A DNA stretch of 64,000 nt from Saprospiraceae bacterium (GTDB taxonomy: Bacteria > Bacteroidota > Bacteroidia > Chitinophagales > Saprospiraceae): positions 62,001 to 126,000 of the forward strand of contig JANQRV010000637.1 in assembly GCA_028284395.1 (NCBI GenBank), written 5' to 3'. The notes below the pieces were generated by a model. It ran no database searches. It was given only the letters and a program-made list of their open reading frames with translations, and was not told where the DNA came from. The position numbers were made by a program, and so were the translations under genes. Below are positions 7,814 through 16,245 of the stretch, piece after piece (within the stretch, counting starts at the first letter, position 1; each line of letters begins with the position of its first letter).

Positions 7814-10165
7814 TCAATTCAATTCTTCAAATCGAAGGTTGAGAATGGGGTAATCTCCAGCCTTCTCATAATTGTAATGCCACCATTCCCACTTATAAAC
7901 TGTAAACCCCTCGGCTTCCATGGCATCTCTTAGTAGTTCTCGGTACCATCTTTGACTCGCAGTACCGCCCGGATACTCCGGAAAAGCTCGCTCCGAAAAC
8001 TCGTCGAAACCACTTACCATTTGAACAACCTGATTTTGCTTGATGTCAAATAAAGTCAGGTCTACTGCGGCCCCCCGATTGTGTATCGAACCGGGAAAAG
8101 GATTGGCTACAAATATCTTCTGCAAAGCCGGTGTAGCATCAAAGAACATTTTTGTCACGTACCAAGGACGGTAAGCATCGTGTATCATTAAGCCCAGGCC
8201 TTGTTGCTTTAGTTTTTGCTGAACCCTTACCAGTGCTTCCGCCGCAGGTCTTTGTAGGAAGGCCCGAGGTTGGCCATAGAAGACTTTATCCATAAAATTG
8301 TTGGTTGTTGCATAGCGAATGTCCAGTTTAATGGTAGGGTCGAGATCGATTAATTCGACCAAGTCAGGCATGAGAGCTGTTTCATCGGCTTTAGGAGGCT
8401 CTGCTTTCAACGCCGCATCCCTAATTTCTTCGATGGGAAGAATCGGCTTTATCTTGAATGTGGCGCCGTCTTCTGCCATCGGACGACGATTAAAGACGAT
8501 GCCCGCTGCATTAGCCGCAATTACCCTGCCGTTGTTATTTCGTTCGAAATGAATCTTTTCGCCATGATAAAGCCCAAAATCAGGAAATGCGTAAACATCC
8601 TCTTCCTCTTCTTGAAGGGGGTACATAAAAAACCATTCTATCAAAGCGTGAAGTCGGTTATTCTTTTCGATGATGAAGAGGGTGTTGTAATCCCAGCCAT
8701 ATTCTCCAATTAAGTCTGACCAGGCTTCCTTGCACGGTTCGGGTTTCTGGTCCATGAGCCTTCTAAAACGCTGATTCTCTATCAACAAATCACCATTTTC
8801 TTGACGATCTATCCTTTGACCAAAACCCAGTCTGCCATCTGTCATCAGGCCTTCATCCGTCTCCCTTATTTCTGTCCGACGGCTACCTCCCCATAAAAAC
8901 AATCTGCCATTTCTTTCTTTTAGTTCAACGACGTCTTTGTCATCGTCTGCGTATTTCCCATCGATTTTTCTTGCCTCCATTGGATCGACCGGTTCCGATT
9001 TTACATAAATAGGGGGTGGGCGTTCCTCTTTCAATGCCAGCATGCTCCTTAGTGCATATCTAGCAAGTCGATCCATGACGGCATTTGCGCCATCCAATGA
9101 TGTGGTAATGACGACACCGCATTTCTGCCCTGGCACTAGATATAGCTGTGTTGCAAAACCGTAGATCGCTCCACCGTGGCCAACCATTTTATGTCCCTCT
9201 AATTCAGAAACGTTAAATCCTATCCCATAGCCCGTGTTGGCACCTTCTTTGGTGTACTGGGGCGTCCACATGGTTTCTAGGGTCTCTCGATTTAAAAGCT
9301 GATGATTTCCAGTTTTTCCGTGGTTGAACAACATTTTCATAAACCTGGCCAGATCTTCAACAGAAGCATACATGCTGCCGGCAGGAGACATGCCAAGCTC
9401 GAAGGTCGGGGCGTTAAATTGTCGGCCGTCATAAGCCCACATCTGAGCTTTTGCATGTTTAGATTGAGCAGAGGTAGAAGACGAAAAACTGCTGCTTTGG
9501 AGGCCTAAGGGGTCTAAAACAGCTTTTTTTAAGTAAGTGGCGAAGGGCTGTTCTTTAATGTGTTCCAGAACATATCCGACGACAGCAATTCCGGCATTAG
9601 AGTATTTTATCCGGGTCTCGGGAGGGTAGACCAATGTCGTTTGATTCAGGCTCTCGACCGTATGCTTTAGACTCGGTTCGGTATCATCGAAATAATGACC
9701 TGAAGGAGGTTCTCTCACTAGGCCGGAACGATGTGACATCAATTGCCTTAGCGTTATGTTTACCCCGAAAGGATTGCTGGGTTGGAAGTCTGGTAGATAA
9801 TTAGTTACCGGCAGATCTAGGTCGATAACCCCATCTTCTACCAACTGCATAATGCCAATATCCGTGAATAATTTGGATACAGATCCGACCCGATAAATGG
9901 TCTCGGCAGTGGCAGGGACTTTCTTTTCTGCGTCTGCCATTCCAAATCCTTCCGACCAGACTGTTTTCTGATCATCTACGAGTGCGATCGATACGGCCGG
10001 CAACTCCTTTAGTACCAATTCCCGTTCAACTGCTGTTTTCATAGATTGAATTAAGGGGGTATAATCGACTGTTGTGTCAGTTGTCTTGGACGGTTGTGGT
10101 TTACAGGAGAGGCAGGTCAGCAGGGCTAACAAGCAAGAATTTCTGATCAGGTAGCGGACATTCAT
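7814..10165 (-). CDS. Fusion of serine beta-lactamase-like hydrolase and VanX-type D-Ala-D-Ala dipeptidase
   Basis: 783 residues, exported: hydrophobic N-terminus ending at Cys21, possibly lipidated although the lipobox is imperfect. Residues ~35-375 are a class C beta-lactamase/penicillin-binding-like domain with SVSK (Ser95, Lys98), YSN (188-190) and HGG (330-332). Residues ~390-575 match the C-terminal accessory region often seen in such hydrolases. Residues ~598-783 are an M15D peptidase: AYRP (Arg666), SIHNRGAAVD (zinc ligands His695 and Asp702), catalytic Glu760 and third ligand His763 in WEWWH. Both active sites look intact. Known substrates of the two families are D-Ala-D-Ala peptides of the cell wall, so periplasmic peptidoglycan processing is likely. 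Divergent from the next gene with only ~50 bases between starts. Confidence 0.88.
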   Translation of the reverse strand: MNVRYLIRNSCLLALLTCLSCKPQPSKTTDTTVDYTPLIQSMKTAVERELVLKELPAVSIALVDDQKTVWSEGFGMADAEKKVPATAETIYRVGSVSKLFTDIGIMQLVEDGVIDLDLPVTNYLPDFQPSNPFGVNITLRQLMSHRSGLVREPPSGHYFDDTEPSLKHTVESLNQTTLVYPPETRIKYSNAGIAVVGYVLEHIKEQPFATYLKKAVLDPLGLQSSSFSSSTSAQSKHAKAQMWAYDGRQFNAPTFELGMSPAGSMYASVEDLARFMKMLFNHGKTGNHQLLNRETLETMWTPQYTKEGANTGYGIGFNVSELEGHKMVGHGGAIYGFATQLYLVPGQKCGVVITTSLDGANAVMDRLARYALRSMLALKEERPPPIYVKSEPVDPMEARKIDGKYADDDKDVVELKERNGRLFLWGGSRRTEIRETDEGLMTDGRLGFGQRIDRQENGDLLIENQRFRRLMDQKPEPCKEAWSDLIGEYGWDYNTLFIIEKNNRLHALIEWFFMYPLQEEEEDVYAFPDFGLYHGEKIHFERNNNGRVIAANAAGIVFNRRPMAEDGATFKIKPILPIEEIRDAALKAEPPKADETALMPDLVELIDLDPTIKLDIRYATTNNFMDKVFYGQPRAFLQRPAAEALVRVQQKLKQQGLGLMIHDAYRPWYVTKMFFDATPALQKIFVANPFPGSIHNRGAAVDLTLFDIKQNQVVQMVSGFDEFSERAFPEYPGGTASQRWYRELLRDAMEAEGFTVYKWEWWHYNYEKAGDYPILNLRFEELN

Positions 10166-10215
10166 AGAAGATGATTATTTTCTTAAATTTAAGGAACTTC
10201 GACAAATCTAAACGG

Positions 10216-10908
10216 ATGCGCATATTTTGCTTGTTGATTTTTGTTGTGTGTTGCTCCGGCACTATCACGGCCAATCAATTACTTCGCGTTCATTGCGTAG
10301 TAACCATAGATGACTATTCCTCAGGTGCAAATGTGGTCACCCAGTCCATGGTAAAGCTTACCGAGGAAACGGCTCTGATTCCGATAAAAATTATTCACGG
10401 TAACTTTGGCAAAGTATCTGTGATGAAGGCAACCATCCAAGGCAAAACTTATGAAGTCGCAGTAAGGTCATTGGATGAAAATATCTTGGAAGGTACCATC
10501 GAATTGCCGGAGTTGTTGGCAATAAACGACTCTTTGCCGGTAGTCATTGACTATCGACTGAGTAAATTGAAACCAACAATCGTCACCATACCAGTAGCAT
10601 TCATCAATTGGAAACCCAAGACTGCATTAGCCGATGCATTTGTAGCAAAGGTGCAGATTCCTGCAAATCATGTTTTGATGCCGTCTTTTCCAGCTTTGAA
10701 GTGGAAACTTATGGATTGTGGGGACTCTATTTGTTATTCTTTCTCTTTACAGGCCATTCCCTCTTGGATTCGGTTTCGTTCTTATCCGGGGAGATTACCT
10801 TTTCTTACTCTTGACCGCGCAGTCGATGCTTGTGTCATTGTATTTTTAGTGGGCTTGTTATTCTGGGGCTGGAAACAATTAAATCGATCAACTAATCCAA
10901 TGCTTTGA
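10216..10908 (+). CDS. Exported protein with C-terminal membrane anchor, unknown function
   Basis: 230 residues from the ATG at 10216, chosen because it opens directly into a signal sequence (MRIFCLLIFVVCC ... TANQ); the frame is open 45 bases further up. The body is beta-rich with no motif I know, and ends with one transmembrane segment (VIVFLVGLLFWGW, ~205-220) plus a short basic tail, so the mature domain should face the periplasm. Two bases separate its stop from the next small membrane gene, and nine bases separate that from the symporter, so the three form one transcription unit. A role related to the transporter is inference from position only. Confidence 0.65.
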   Translation: MRIFCLLIFVVCCSGTITANQLLRVHCVVTIDDYSSGANVVTQSMVKLTEETALIPIKIIHGNFGKVSVMKATIQGKTYEVAVRSLDENILEGTIELPELLAINDSLPVVIDYRLSKLKPTIVTIPVAFINWKPKTALADAFVAKVQIPANHVLMPSFPALKWKLMDCGDSICYSFSLQAIPSWIRFRSYPGRLPFLTLDRAVDACVIVFLVGLLFWGWKQLNRSTNPML

Positions 10909-10910
10909 TT

Positions 10911-11030
10911 ATGAACAATTATCCCGGCTTTGTTTTTTGGGGACTCTTTGCGGTTTTTGGAGTTATTACAGTATTGTATTATGTCTGGATGAAGGCGGAA
11001 GAACGAAAAGAAAAACAAACGAAAAATTAA
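10911..11030 (+). CDS. 39-residue membrane protein, candidate small symporter subunit
   Basis: ATG at 10911, TAA at 11028-11030. The product is 39 residues: a short N-terminus (MNNYPGF), one hydrophobic helix of about 20 residues (VFWGLFAVFGVITVLYYVW) and a highly charged tail (KAEERKEKQTKN). It sits two bases after the preceding stop and nine bases before the symporter ATG. Small single-helix or two-helix proteins encoded directly before SSS-family symporters are a known pattern (symporter small accessory proteins), and the helix-plus-basic-tail layout fits. The reading frame and the tight spacing support a real gene; the accessory role is inference. Confidence 0.7.
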   Translation: MNNYPGFVFWGLFAVFGVITVLYYVWMKAEERKEKQTKN

Positions 11031-11039
11031 CAGAAACCA

Positions 11040-12485
11040 ATGTCCATTCAACTCGCCGTATTTATCATTTACTTTTCAGTTGTTTTTGTCATTGGCTTTC
11101 TCAGTTTGAGGAGGACTCAGACAGAAGAAGACTATTGGATTGCTGGAGGAAAGCTAGGATGGTTGGTTGGCGGGGCTACCTTAGCCGCTACACATACCAG
11201 TGCCGGTACCTTTATCGGTACCATTGGCGTTATTTATACCGCGGGCTGGTCGTTCGGCTGGCTGATTCTTTCAGTTGTTTTTGCCTACTGGTTTATGGCT
11301 GCCGTTTTGGCTCCTCGATTCACACGACTTAAGCAATTGACCTTACCTGGCTATATCCAGACGCGCTACTACAGCAAGACAGCACGTGGTGTCGCTGCTG
11401 TTATCATATTAGTGGCGACAATTGTATATATTCAGGCCCAGATTGTGGCTGGCGGATTGGTTGCGAATGTAGTATTCGGCATAGATCCGAATATTGGCAT
11501 GATCATTTTTACGATCATACTACTACTTTATACGGTGATCGGAGGGATGATTGCAGTGGCTTATACCGATTTTCTGCAATTGGTGATCATGGTGATTGGT
11601 GTAGTTGTTTCTATTCCACTTGCCATCAAACAGTTTGGTGGCTTCTACCCTTTGTTGGACCTTGCCCGGTCGGTCAACCCCATTACCTTCACCTGGGAAG
11701 GGTTACCGGGTAGTTTACTGTTTACAATGGGGCTGGCTTTTTTTCTAGGCGGTGTTGCGACTCCGGAAAAATTGACCCGGCTGTATGCGATGAAAGATAT
11801 GAAAACGATCCGGCGGGGTATATTTTTGACAATCGTACTGGTCGGTTCCATCAACTTGCTCGTCTTTCTTCTAGGAATCGCCAGCATTTCTTTATTTCCG
11901 TTGTTGCCAACCGGTGATTTAGCCATGCCCCTGGTTGCCAAAGCTATTTTGCCTCCATTTATTGGTACATTAATGTTGGCTGCGATCACTTCGGCAATGA
12001 TGTCCACCGTCGACTCTCTGCTGTTGGTCGCTGGATCAGCTTTGTCAGAAGATATTTACCAGACCTTTTTTAGCAGGCAAAGTTCACCTAGGAAAAAACT
12101 GATAGTTGCAAGGGTAGGGATCCTGGTCGTAGGAGTCGTTCCATTGATTTTGGTTCTGAGTGGAGTTGGCAAAGGGGAATTAATACAGTTTATTGTCCTG
12201 TTGTTTACTGCATTGATGGCATCAAGTTTTTTCATGCCGGTAATTGGTGGGCTTTACTGGAAGCGGGCGACAAAGGAAGGGGCCATTGCAGCGATGATTG
12301 GCGGCACTATGATGACCGGCGGATGGAAGCTCTTCGGCAATACTTCCGTAGACCCCGTTCTTCCCGGCTTTTTGTGTTCTGCGTTTTTGTTAGTAGTGGT
12401 CAGTATTTTCACCAAACCACCGCCAGAAGCAGCAATCAGACCTTATTTTGATCCTACTTCCTCAACTCCGGAAACGGCCAATTAG
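11040..12485 (+). CDS. Sodium:solute symporter (SSS family)
   Basis: 481 residues with 12-13 hydrophobic segments spread evenly, the usual size for the SSS/SLC5 family. Typical landmarks are present: an N-terminal EDYWIAGGKLGWLVGGATLAA region, GGMIAVAYTDFLQ in the fifth-sixth helix region (the family signature around the Na+ site), and TSAMMSTVDSLLLVAGSALSEDIYQ. It imports a small organic solute with Na+ across the inner membrane; the substrate cannot be read from sequence (PutP/PanF branch is likely). The start codon overlaps nothing and follows the 39-residue membrane gene by nine bases. The 3' end overlaps the convergent gene by 32 bases. Confidence 0.88.
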   Translation: MSIQLAVFIIYFSVVFVIGFLSLRRTQTEEDYWIAGGKLGWLVGGATLAATHTSAGTFIGTIGVIYTAGWSFGWLILSVVFAYWFMAAVLAPRFTRLKQLTLPGYIQTRYYSKTARGVAAVIILVATIVYIQAQIVAGGLVANVVFGIDPNIGMIIFTIILLLYTVIGGMIAVAYTDFLQLVIMVIGVVVSIPLAIKQFGGFYPLLDLARSVNPITFTWEGLPGSLLFTMGLAFFLGGVATPEKLTRLYAMKDMKTIRRGIFLTIVLVGSINLLVFLLGIASISLFPLLPTGDLAMPLVAKAILPPFIGTLMLAAITSAMMSTVDSLLLVAGSALSEDIYQTFFSRQSSPRKKLIVARVGILVVGVVPLILVLSGVGKGELIQFIVLLFTALMASSFFMPVIGGLYWKRATKEGAIAAMIGGTMMTGGWKLFGNTSVDPVLPGFLCSAFLLVVVSIFTKPPPEAAIRPYFDPTSSTPETAN

Positions 12486-13872
12486 GGCACCCCTTGTATT
12501 TGATGCTGATCTTACTCCGTGGATACTGGTCGGATTCCTTAACACAGCGGCAGGGCAATTTAATTTCCTTATTGGTATTATCCTTGATGAAAAATTGTTG
12601 GTTGTTTTTATCCATACCAAAGGAATATGCCCATAGGTCACTGGATTCTGTGGCGATCCAAAACTGAGAAATGACCCCGGAAGCCAAAGAAGAAGAGGCA
12701 TTGCCACGGTAGTAATTATTGTAAATTTTCGTATTGAAACCACAAGCATCGATACCCATTAGACCACGATAAGCTTCGTTTGGATTACCTCTATAGTATT
12801 CATTGACATAAAATACCAGTTCCTGTTCGCAAGGCAAGCGAAATCCTTTTGGGCAGGCCTTGCGATGAGCATCCTGCCATGTAAACAAGGTTTGACCTTG
12901 ATAATTGGCATCATCCGTCATGATCCATAGTGGCCCAAATTTGACAGCCTGAAAAGGAGTTCCATTGGGATTTGGAAAAGTCTTACAAGATAGGTTTGAA
13001 ACATCGATGGAGGCGGAGCGAGGGATATTTTTTGGAATGTTGGTGGCCACTCCTCCCGCTGCCGAGGAACCATCGGTACCCGATCGGAATTTACCCCTTG
13101 GTAGTGCTCCCGGTCCCGCCGGATTCCGACCCTGTTTAACTTCATCTCCATCTTTTACACCATCGTTGTCACTATCGGCATTATTAGGGTCGGTACCATA
13201 TTTTCGTTCTTCCAGATTAGTCAATCCATCATTGTCATCATCGGCTCTTAAATCGGCAAACTTGATGCTGCTGATGTCACAATCCAGTCGAGCGATCCGA
13301 TCGAGAAAGTAATCGTAACAAACGCCATCGGGATAACTCTGTATGTAATTGAGGTAAGTATCACAGTTGTCTTTGTTTTCCGCTTCGACACAGGCCTGTA
13401 ATTCAGATTTGAATTGACCGCTGCATTCTCCCTCATCTCCATATTTGCTTATGTATGCGTCGTAAGCCTCCTTGGTATTCGTCTTTTGCGCTTCTTCACA
13501 ATCTAAGAGCGACATCGCCTTGAAAATTTCATCATAACAAACGCCTTCTTTCCCATAAGTGGCCAGATAATCTTCATAAGCTTTTCTCTTGTCAATCGCT
13601 TGCATAGCTTCATCGCAATCCAGCTGATCCAGGGCTTGGGCAAATGCTTCGGTACATTCACTTTCCGGGTTATCCCGCAGATAGTCCAGTAAGGACTGTC
13701 GGTCGGTAGCTGCTTCAAGCGCTACTTCACAAGCTGTTTTCATACCAAAAAGTTTCCTGAAATTGTCAACAACAGGTTTTCTTAAAGAGGGAACGCTGAC
13801 TACGACTGTTCCAATTGCGGCCAGTACGAGTGCAGCAATACCTACCCTTCTAGCTGTTTTGCTAATTGCCAT
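12454..13872 (-). CDS. Membrane-anchored Cys-repeat protein with thrombospondin type 3 and FISUMP-like domains
   Basis: 472 residues. Order: N-terminal membrane anchor (residues ~10-30); a Cys-rich region ~45-215 with five or six copies of a ~40-residue unit containing paired Cys and a Y-x-x-Y-L/I-x-x-YGKEG pattern; calcium-binding thrombospondin type 3 motifs ~218-260 (DDDNDGLTNLEE, GTDPNNADSDNDGVKDGDE); a low-complexity linker; and a C-terminal ~170-residue domain with ACPKGFRLPCEQE and FWIATESS, the hallmark of the Fibrobacter succinogenes major paralogous (FISUMP) fold. Secreted or surface-exposed structural role is likely; binding partner unknown. The last 32 bases overlap the end of the convergent symporter gene. 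Confidence 0.75.
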   Translation of the reverse strand: MAISKTARRVGIAALVLAAIGTVVVSVPSLRKPVVDNFRKLFGMKTACEVALEAATDRQSLLDYLRDNPESECTEAFAQALDQLDCDEAMQAIDKRKAYEDYLATYGKEGVCYDEIFKAMSLLDCEEAQKTNTKEAYDAYISKYGDEGECSGQFKSELQACVEAENKDNCDTYLNYIQSYPDGVCYDYFLDRIARLDCDISSIKFADLRADDDNDGLTNLEERKYGTDPNNADSDNDGVKDGDEVKQGRNPAGPGALPRGKFRSGTDGSSAAGGVATNIPKNIPRSASIDVSNLSCKTFPNPNGTPFQAVKFGPLWIMTDDANYQGQTLFTWQDAHRKACPKGFRLPCEQELVFYVNEYYRGNPNEAYRGLMGIDACGFNTKIYNNYYRGNASSSLASGVISQFWIATESSDLWAYSFGMDKNNQQFFIKDNTNKEIKLPCRCVKESDQYPRSKISIKYKGCPNWPFPELRK

Positions 13873-13916
13873 TTGAAATCGTTTCGGGAGTTAGTGAAAA
13901 GAAAAAACGAGTCGAC

Positions 13917-13924
13917 CAAATATA
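13917..13924 (-). promoter_or_regulatory. Candidate Bacteroidota -7 element for the FISUMP gene
   Basis: TATATTTG read on the minus strand matches TAnnTTTG. It lies 45 bases before the ATG at 13872. No TTG is found at the expected -33 spacing, so this is a half-supported promoter. Confidence 0.3.
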
Positions 13925-13947
13925 ATGTTTTATAACCAGAAAACCAT

Positions 13948-14892
13948 TTACATCTCTCCACCAACCATATATCGTTGGTAGAGTTCATAAGTGAAGAATA
14001 CGTAAAACATTAAAAGGACCAATCCTTCCCATTGAGTTATTTTCTTGTTGTTGGCCATGATGCCGAATAAAATGGTCATGGCAACCATTAGCGGAAGGGA
14101 AAATTCGTTGATGATCGGAGGGATTTCCAACTCGCCAAAGAAAGATGGAACCCCCATGACAACGTAAGTGTTAAATATATTGGATCCAAGCACATTTCCG
14201 ACGGCGATAGATGTCTTTCCTTTTTTTGCAGCACTTAAACTGACAATTACCTCCGGAAGAGAGGTTCCAATAGCTACAGCAGTAATAGCAATTAAGCCCG
14301 GAGGAATTCCGGCGATGGCAGATAACTTTCGGATGGCGACTATGGTATAATCAGCGCTTAACCAAACCAACACACCGCCGACCAACAACATGAAAAACGA
14401 TTTCCAGCTAGCTTTACTGCGAACCACTTCTCCATCACCGCTATCAGACTTGAAAGAATAAGATAGAAAGATGGTGATGCCTACCAAGAATAAAATCGCT
14501 TCGAAAGTATGCACGTGATTGTCTAGGAGCACAAACCACAATAAAAAAGCCGAACCCCATAGGTAAGGCATATCGATGTGCCAAATGTTGTATTCCAGCT
14601 CAATCTTCTTGACTATGACCGCTACCAAGCCCAACACAAGTGCAATGTTAGCGATATTAGAGCCGATGACCGTATTGATAACAATTTCGGATTCCCCTCC
14701 CAGGACAGATGCTATACCGGTTGCCAATTCAGGAAGTGAAGTGCCAAAAGCAATGATGGTGACTCCTATGATGAATGGAGAAATTCCCAAAGACAAGCCG
14801 ATTTCTTCAGCTGCGTCGATAAACCAATCTGAAGCTTTGAGCAAGACCGTCAGGCTTACTACAAATAATCCTAAATAAAGTATTGCATCCAT
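13948..14892 (-). CDS. Calcium/sodium antiporter (CaCA family, YrbG-like)
   Basis: 314 residues with ten hydrophobic segments in two inverted halves. Each half carries the alpha-repeat ion-binding signature: IIAFGTSLPELATG with GSNIANIALVLG in the first half and VAIGTSLPEVIVS with LGSNIFNTYVVMG in the second. This is the diagnostic arrangement of bacterial K+-independent Na+/Ca2+ exchangers such as YrbG. It acts in the inner membrane to extrude Ca2+ (or a similar cation) against Na+ or H+. Single gene; a good candidate promoter and a leader hairpin lie upstream. The ion specificity is inferred from the family. Confidence 0.9.
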   Translation of the reverse strand: MDAILYLGLFVVSLTVLLKASDWFIDAAEEIGLSLGISPFIIGVTIIAFGTSLPELATGIASVLGGESEIVINTVIGSNIANIALVLGLVAVIVKKIELEYNIWHIDMPYLWGSAFLLWFVLLDNHVHTFEAILFLVGITIFLSYSFKSDSGDGEVVRSKASWKSFFMLLVGGVLVWLSADYTIVAIRKLSAIAGIPPGLIAITAVAIGTSLPEVIVSLSAAKKGKTSIAVGNVLGSNIFNTYVVMGVPSFFGELEIPPIINEFSLPLMVAMTILFGIMANNKKITQWEGLVLLMFYVFFTYELYQRYMVGGEM

Positions 14893-14904
14893 ATCGCTCT
14901 AATT

Positions 14905-14921
14905 GGGACTGCAAAAGTCCC
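14905..14921 (-). promoter_or_regulatory. Leader hairpin upstream of the antiporter start
   Basis: GGGACT and AGTCCC form a perfect 6-bp stem with a 5-base loop, ending 13 bases before the antiporter ATG. Placed inside the transcript predicted from the promoter at 14939-14972, it could affect ribosome access. Function is inference. Confidence 0.35.
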
Positions 14922-14938
14922 TATTTGTCACACCCGCG

Positions 14939-14972
14939 CAAAAGTAACTCTTTATTTTCATATATGCGGCAA
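14939..14972 (-). promoter_or_regulatory. Candidate Bacteroidota promoter of the antiporter gene
   Basis: On the minus strand: TTG at 14972-14970, 23-base spacer, TACTTTTG (TAnnTTTG) at 14946-14939. Spacing is at the upper edge of the accepted range. A transcript would start near 14932, giving a ~40-base leader. Confidence 0.45.
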
Positions 14973-15043
14973 ATACTCGACCAGTGACGGTGGGTACCTT
15001 GATAAAATACCCGCTTAGTCCAGACAAAAGAAAATTGGTCACA

Positions 15044-15074
15044 AAAAGGGAATTGAAATTTTCAACTCCCTTTT
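15044..15074 (-). terminator. Rho-independent terminator after gldN
   Basis: A 14-bp stem with one mismatch (AAAAGGGAATTGAA / TTCAACTCCCTTTT) and a 3-base loop. On the minus strand the stem is followed by a T-run (CCCTTTTTGT), and it starts 30 bases after the gldN stop. Confidence 0.75.
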
Positions 15075-15104
15075 CTTATGACTTTATGTTTGCTTGATTT
15101 AGTA

Positions 15105-15977
15105 TTAGTAAGACCACAAATCGTGTTCGAAATTGAAGATTTCCATTTTGATTTTTTCTGATTCCAGGAGTAGATCCCGTCCACTGAGATAGTCTTGTAA
15201 GCGACGGTCGTGAATGTTGGACTGCTTGGTAATATAACTAGCAAAAAAACGCATTTCAAAGAGATCCTCCCAAGTCATCACTGCTTTGTCATTCCATTGA
15301 TTAAATACTGTAAAATTGGCGAGATATTGGCGACAATGTGGGTAATAAATCCAGAATAAGGGGCGCTCAAACAAGAAATTACCGTCCTCGTCAAATTCCT
15401 CAAATATCGGAGCAATGCCAAGAATCATCTTGCGCATTGTTGACAATTGTGAATCGAAAAACCAGACTTCTTTAACTCGATATCTAACTACATCTTGTGC
15501 GTCGATTTCACTTTCGACTACCTGCATGCTTTGTAAATCTGGATTAAGCGGGTCCATGACGGCAATAGTATCTTTTCGATAAAACTGTGTGTTTAATTCA
15601 TCGTTCTGTAGTGGGGTAGAGAATTTGTCGTCTTCTGGACTATAAGCCACGATGTGGCCACTTTCAATCCCTTCTTTCAGGATGGAAAAGAAGGGTCTTT
15701 CCGGATAGCGGAATGTTAGATTCATTTTCTCCCTAGTGTCGATCTCTCTCCAGATTCTCTTTTCCCAAAGGACGTCCGTTTCACGAATGGGGGCATACTT
15801 CAATATTGGTTTACTATTTAATTTGGCTGGATTGAGAATGCCATCAATAGGTTTGGGGTTGGTGTTAAATTCGTAGGTCTCTCCTTCTTCCGTCTGGCCA
15901 AAAATTCCGGGGGTAAAGGTCAATATCGCGAGACAAATGATTAAAAAGCTTTTCATAACCCTTTTAGTTTTTTTCAA
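15105..15977 (-). CDS. gldN: Type IX secretion/gliding motility protein GldN
   Basis: 290 residues, size typical of GldN/PorN. A signal sequence is visible (FLIICLAILTFTPGIFGQ); the start at 15977 gives a basic n-region, with ATG at 15956 as an alternative. The family core is recognisable: ETDVLWEKRIWREIDTREKMN near residue 65, then YPERPFFSIL, a VKEVWFFD strand, IYYPHCRQYLANF and the C-terminal TWEDLFEMRFFASYI. GldN is a periplasmic partner of GldK in the ring of the type IX secretion system. In Flavobacterium it follows gldK-L-M; here it is alone, with tatC divergent on one side and a terminator after it. It fits with the T9SS-sorted adhesin at the window start. Confidence 0.88.
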   Translation of the reverse strand: MKKTKRVMKSFLIICLAILTFTPGIFGQTEEGETYEFNTNPKPIDGILNPAKLNSKPILKYAPIRETDVLWEKRIWREIDTREKMNLTFRYPERPFFSILKEGIESGHIVAYSPEDDKFSTPLQNDELNTQFYRKDTIAVMDPLNPDLQSMQVVESEIDAQDVVRYRVKEVWFFDSQLSTMRKMILGIAPIFEEFDEDGNFLFERPLFWIYYPHCRQYLANFTVFNQWNDKAVMTWEDLFEMRFFASYITKQSNIHDRRLQDYLSGRDLLLESEKIKMEIFNFEHDLWSY

Positions 15978-16213
15978 TTTTAAACAGCTTCCGAGGATCT
16001 AACGCAAAATTTTTGCGGTCAATTGTAAATTAGGTCTAAGAATTTGGTAGCATTAAGTCCGCTGTGCAAATTGCAAGACACAAGGAATCCATAGAGCAGA
16101 GAAGAAGGAAGCAAAACTATTGAATAAAAAATATGTATTTTAATTTGAGTAATTATTTAAATTTGGTGCTGGCTCTTAAACCATGCGGTATAAGCATCAT
16201 CTAAAGATAAGAG

Positions 16214-16221
16214 TATGTTTG
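16214..16221 (+). promoter_or_regulatory. Candidate -7 element of tatC
   Basis: TATGTTTG matches TAnnTTTG and lies 25 bases before the tatC ATG. No TTG occurs at -33 spacing. The rest of the 268-bp gap between gldN and tatC is AT-rich with no gene. Confidence 0.3.
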
Positions 16222-16245
16222 ATAAAGAATAAATAACCATAGGCA

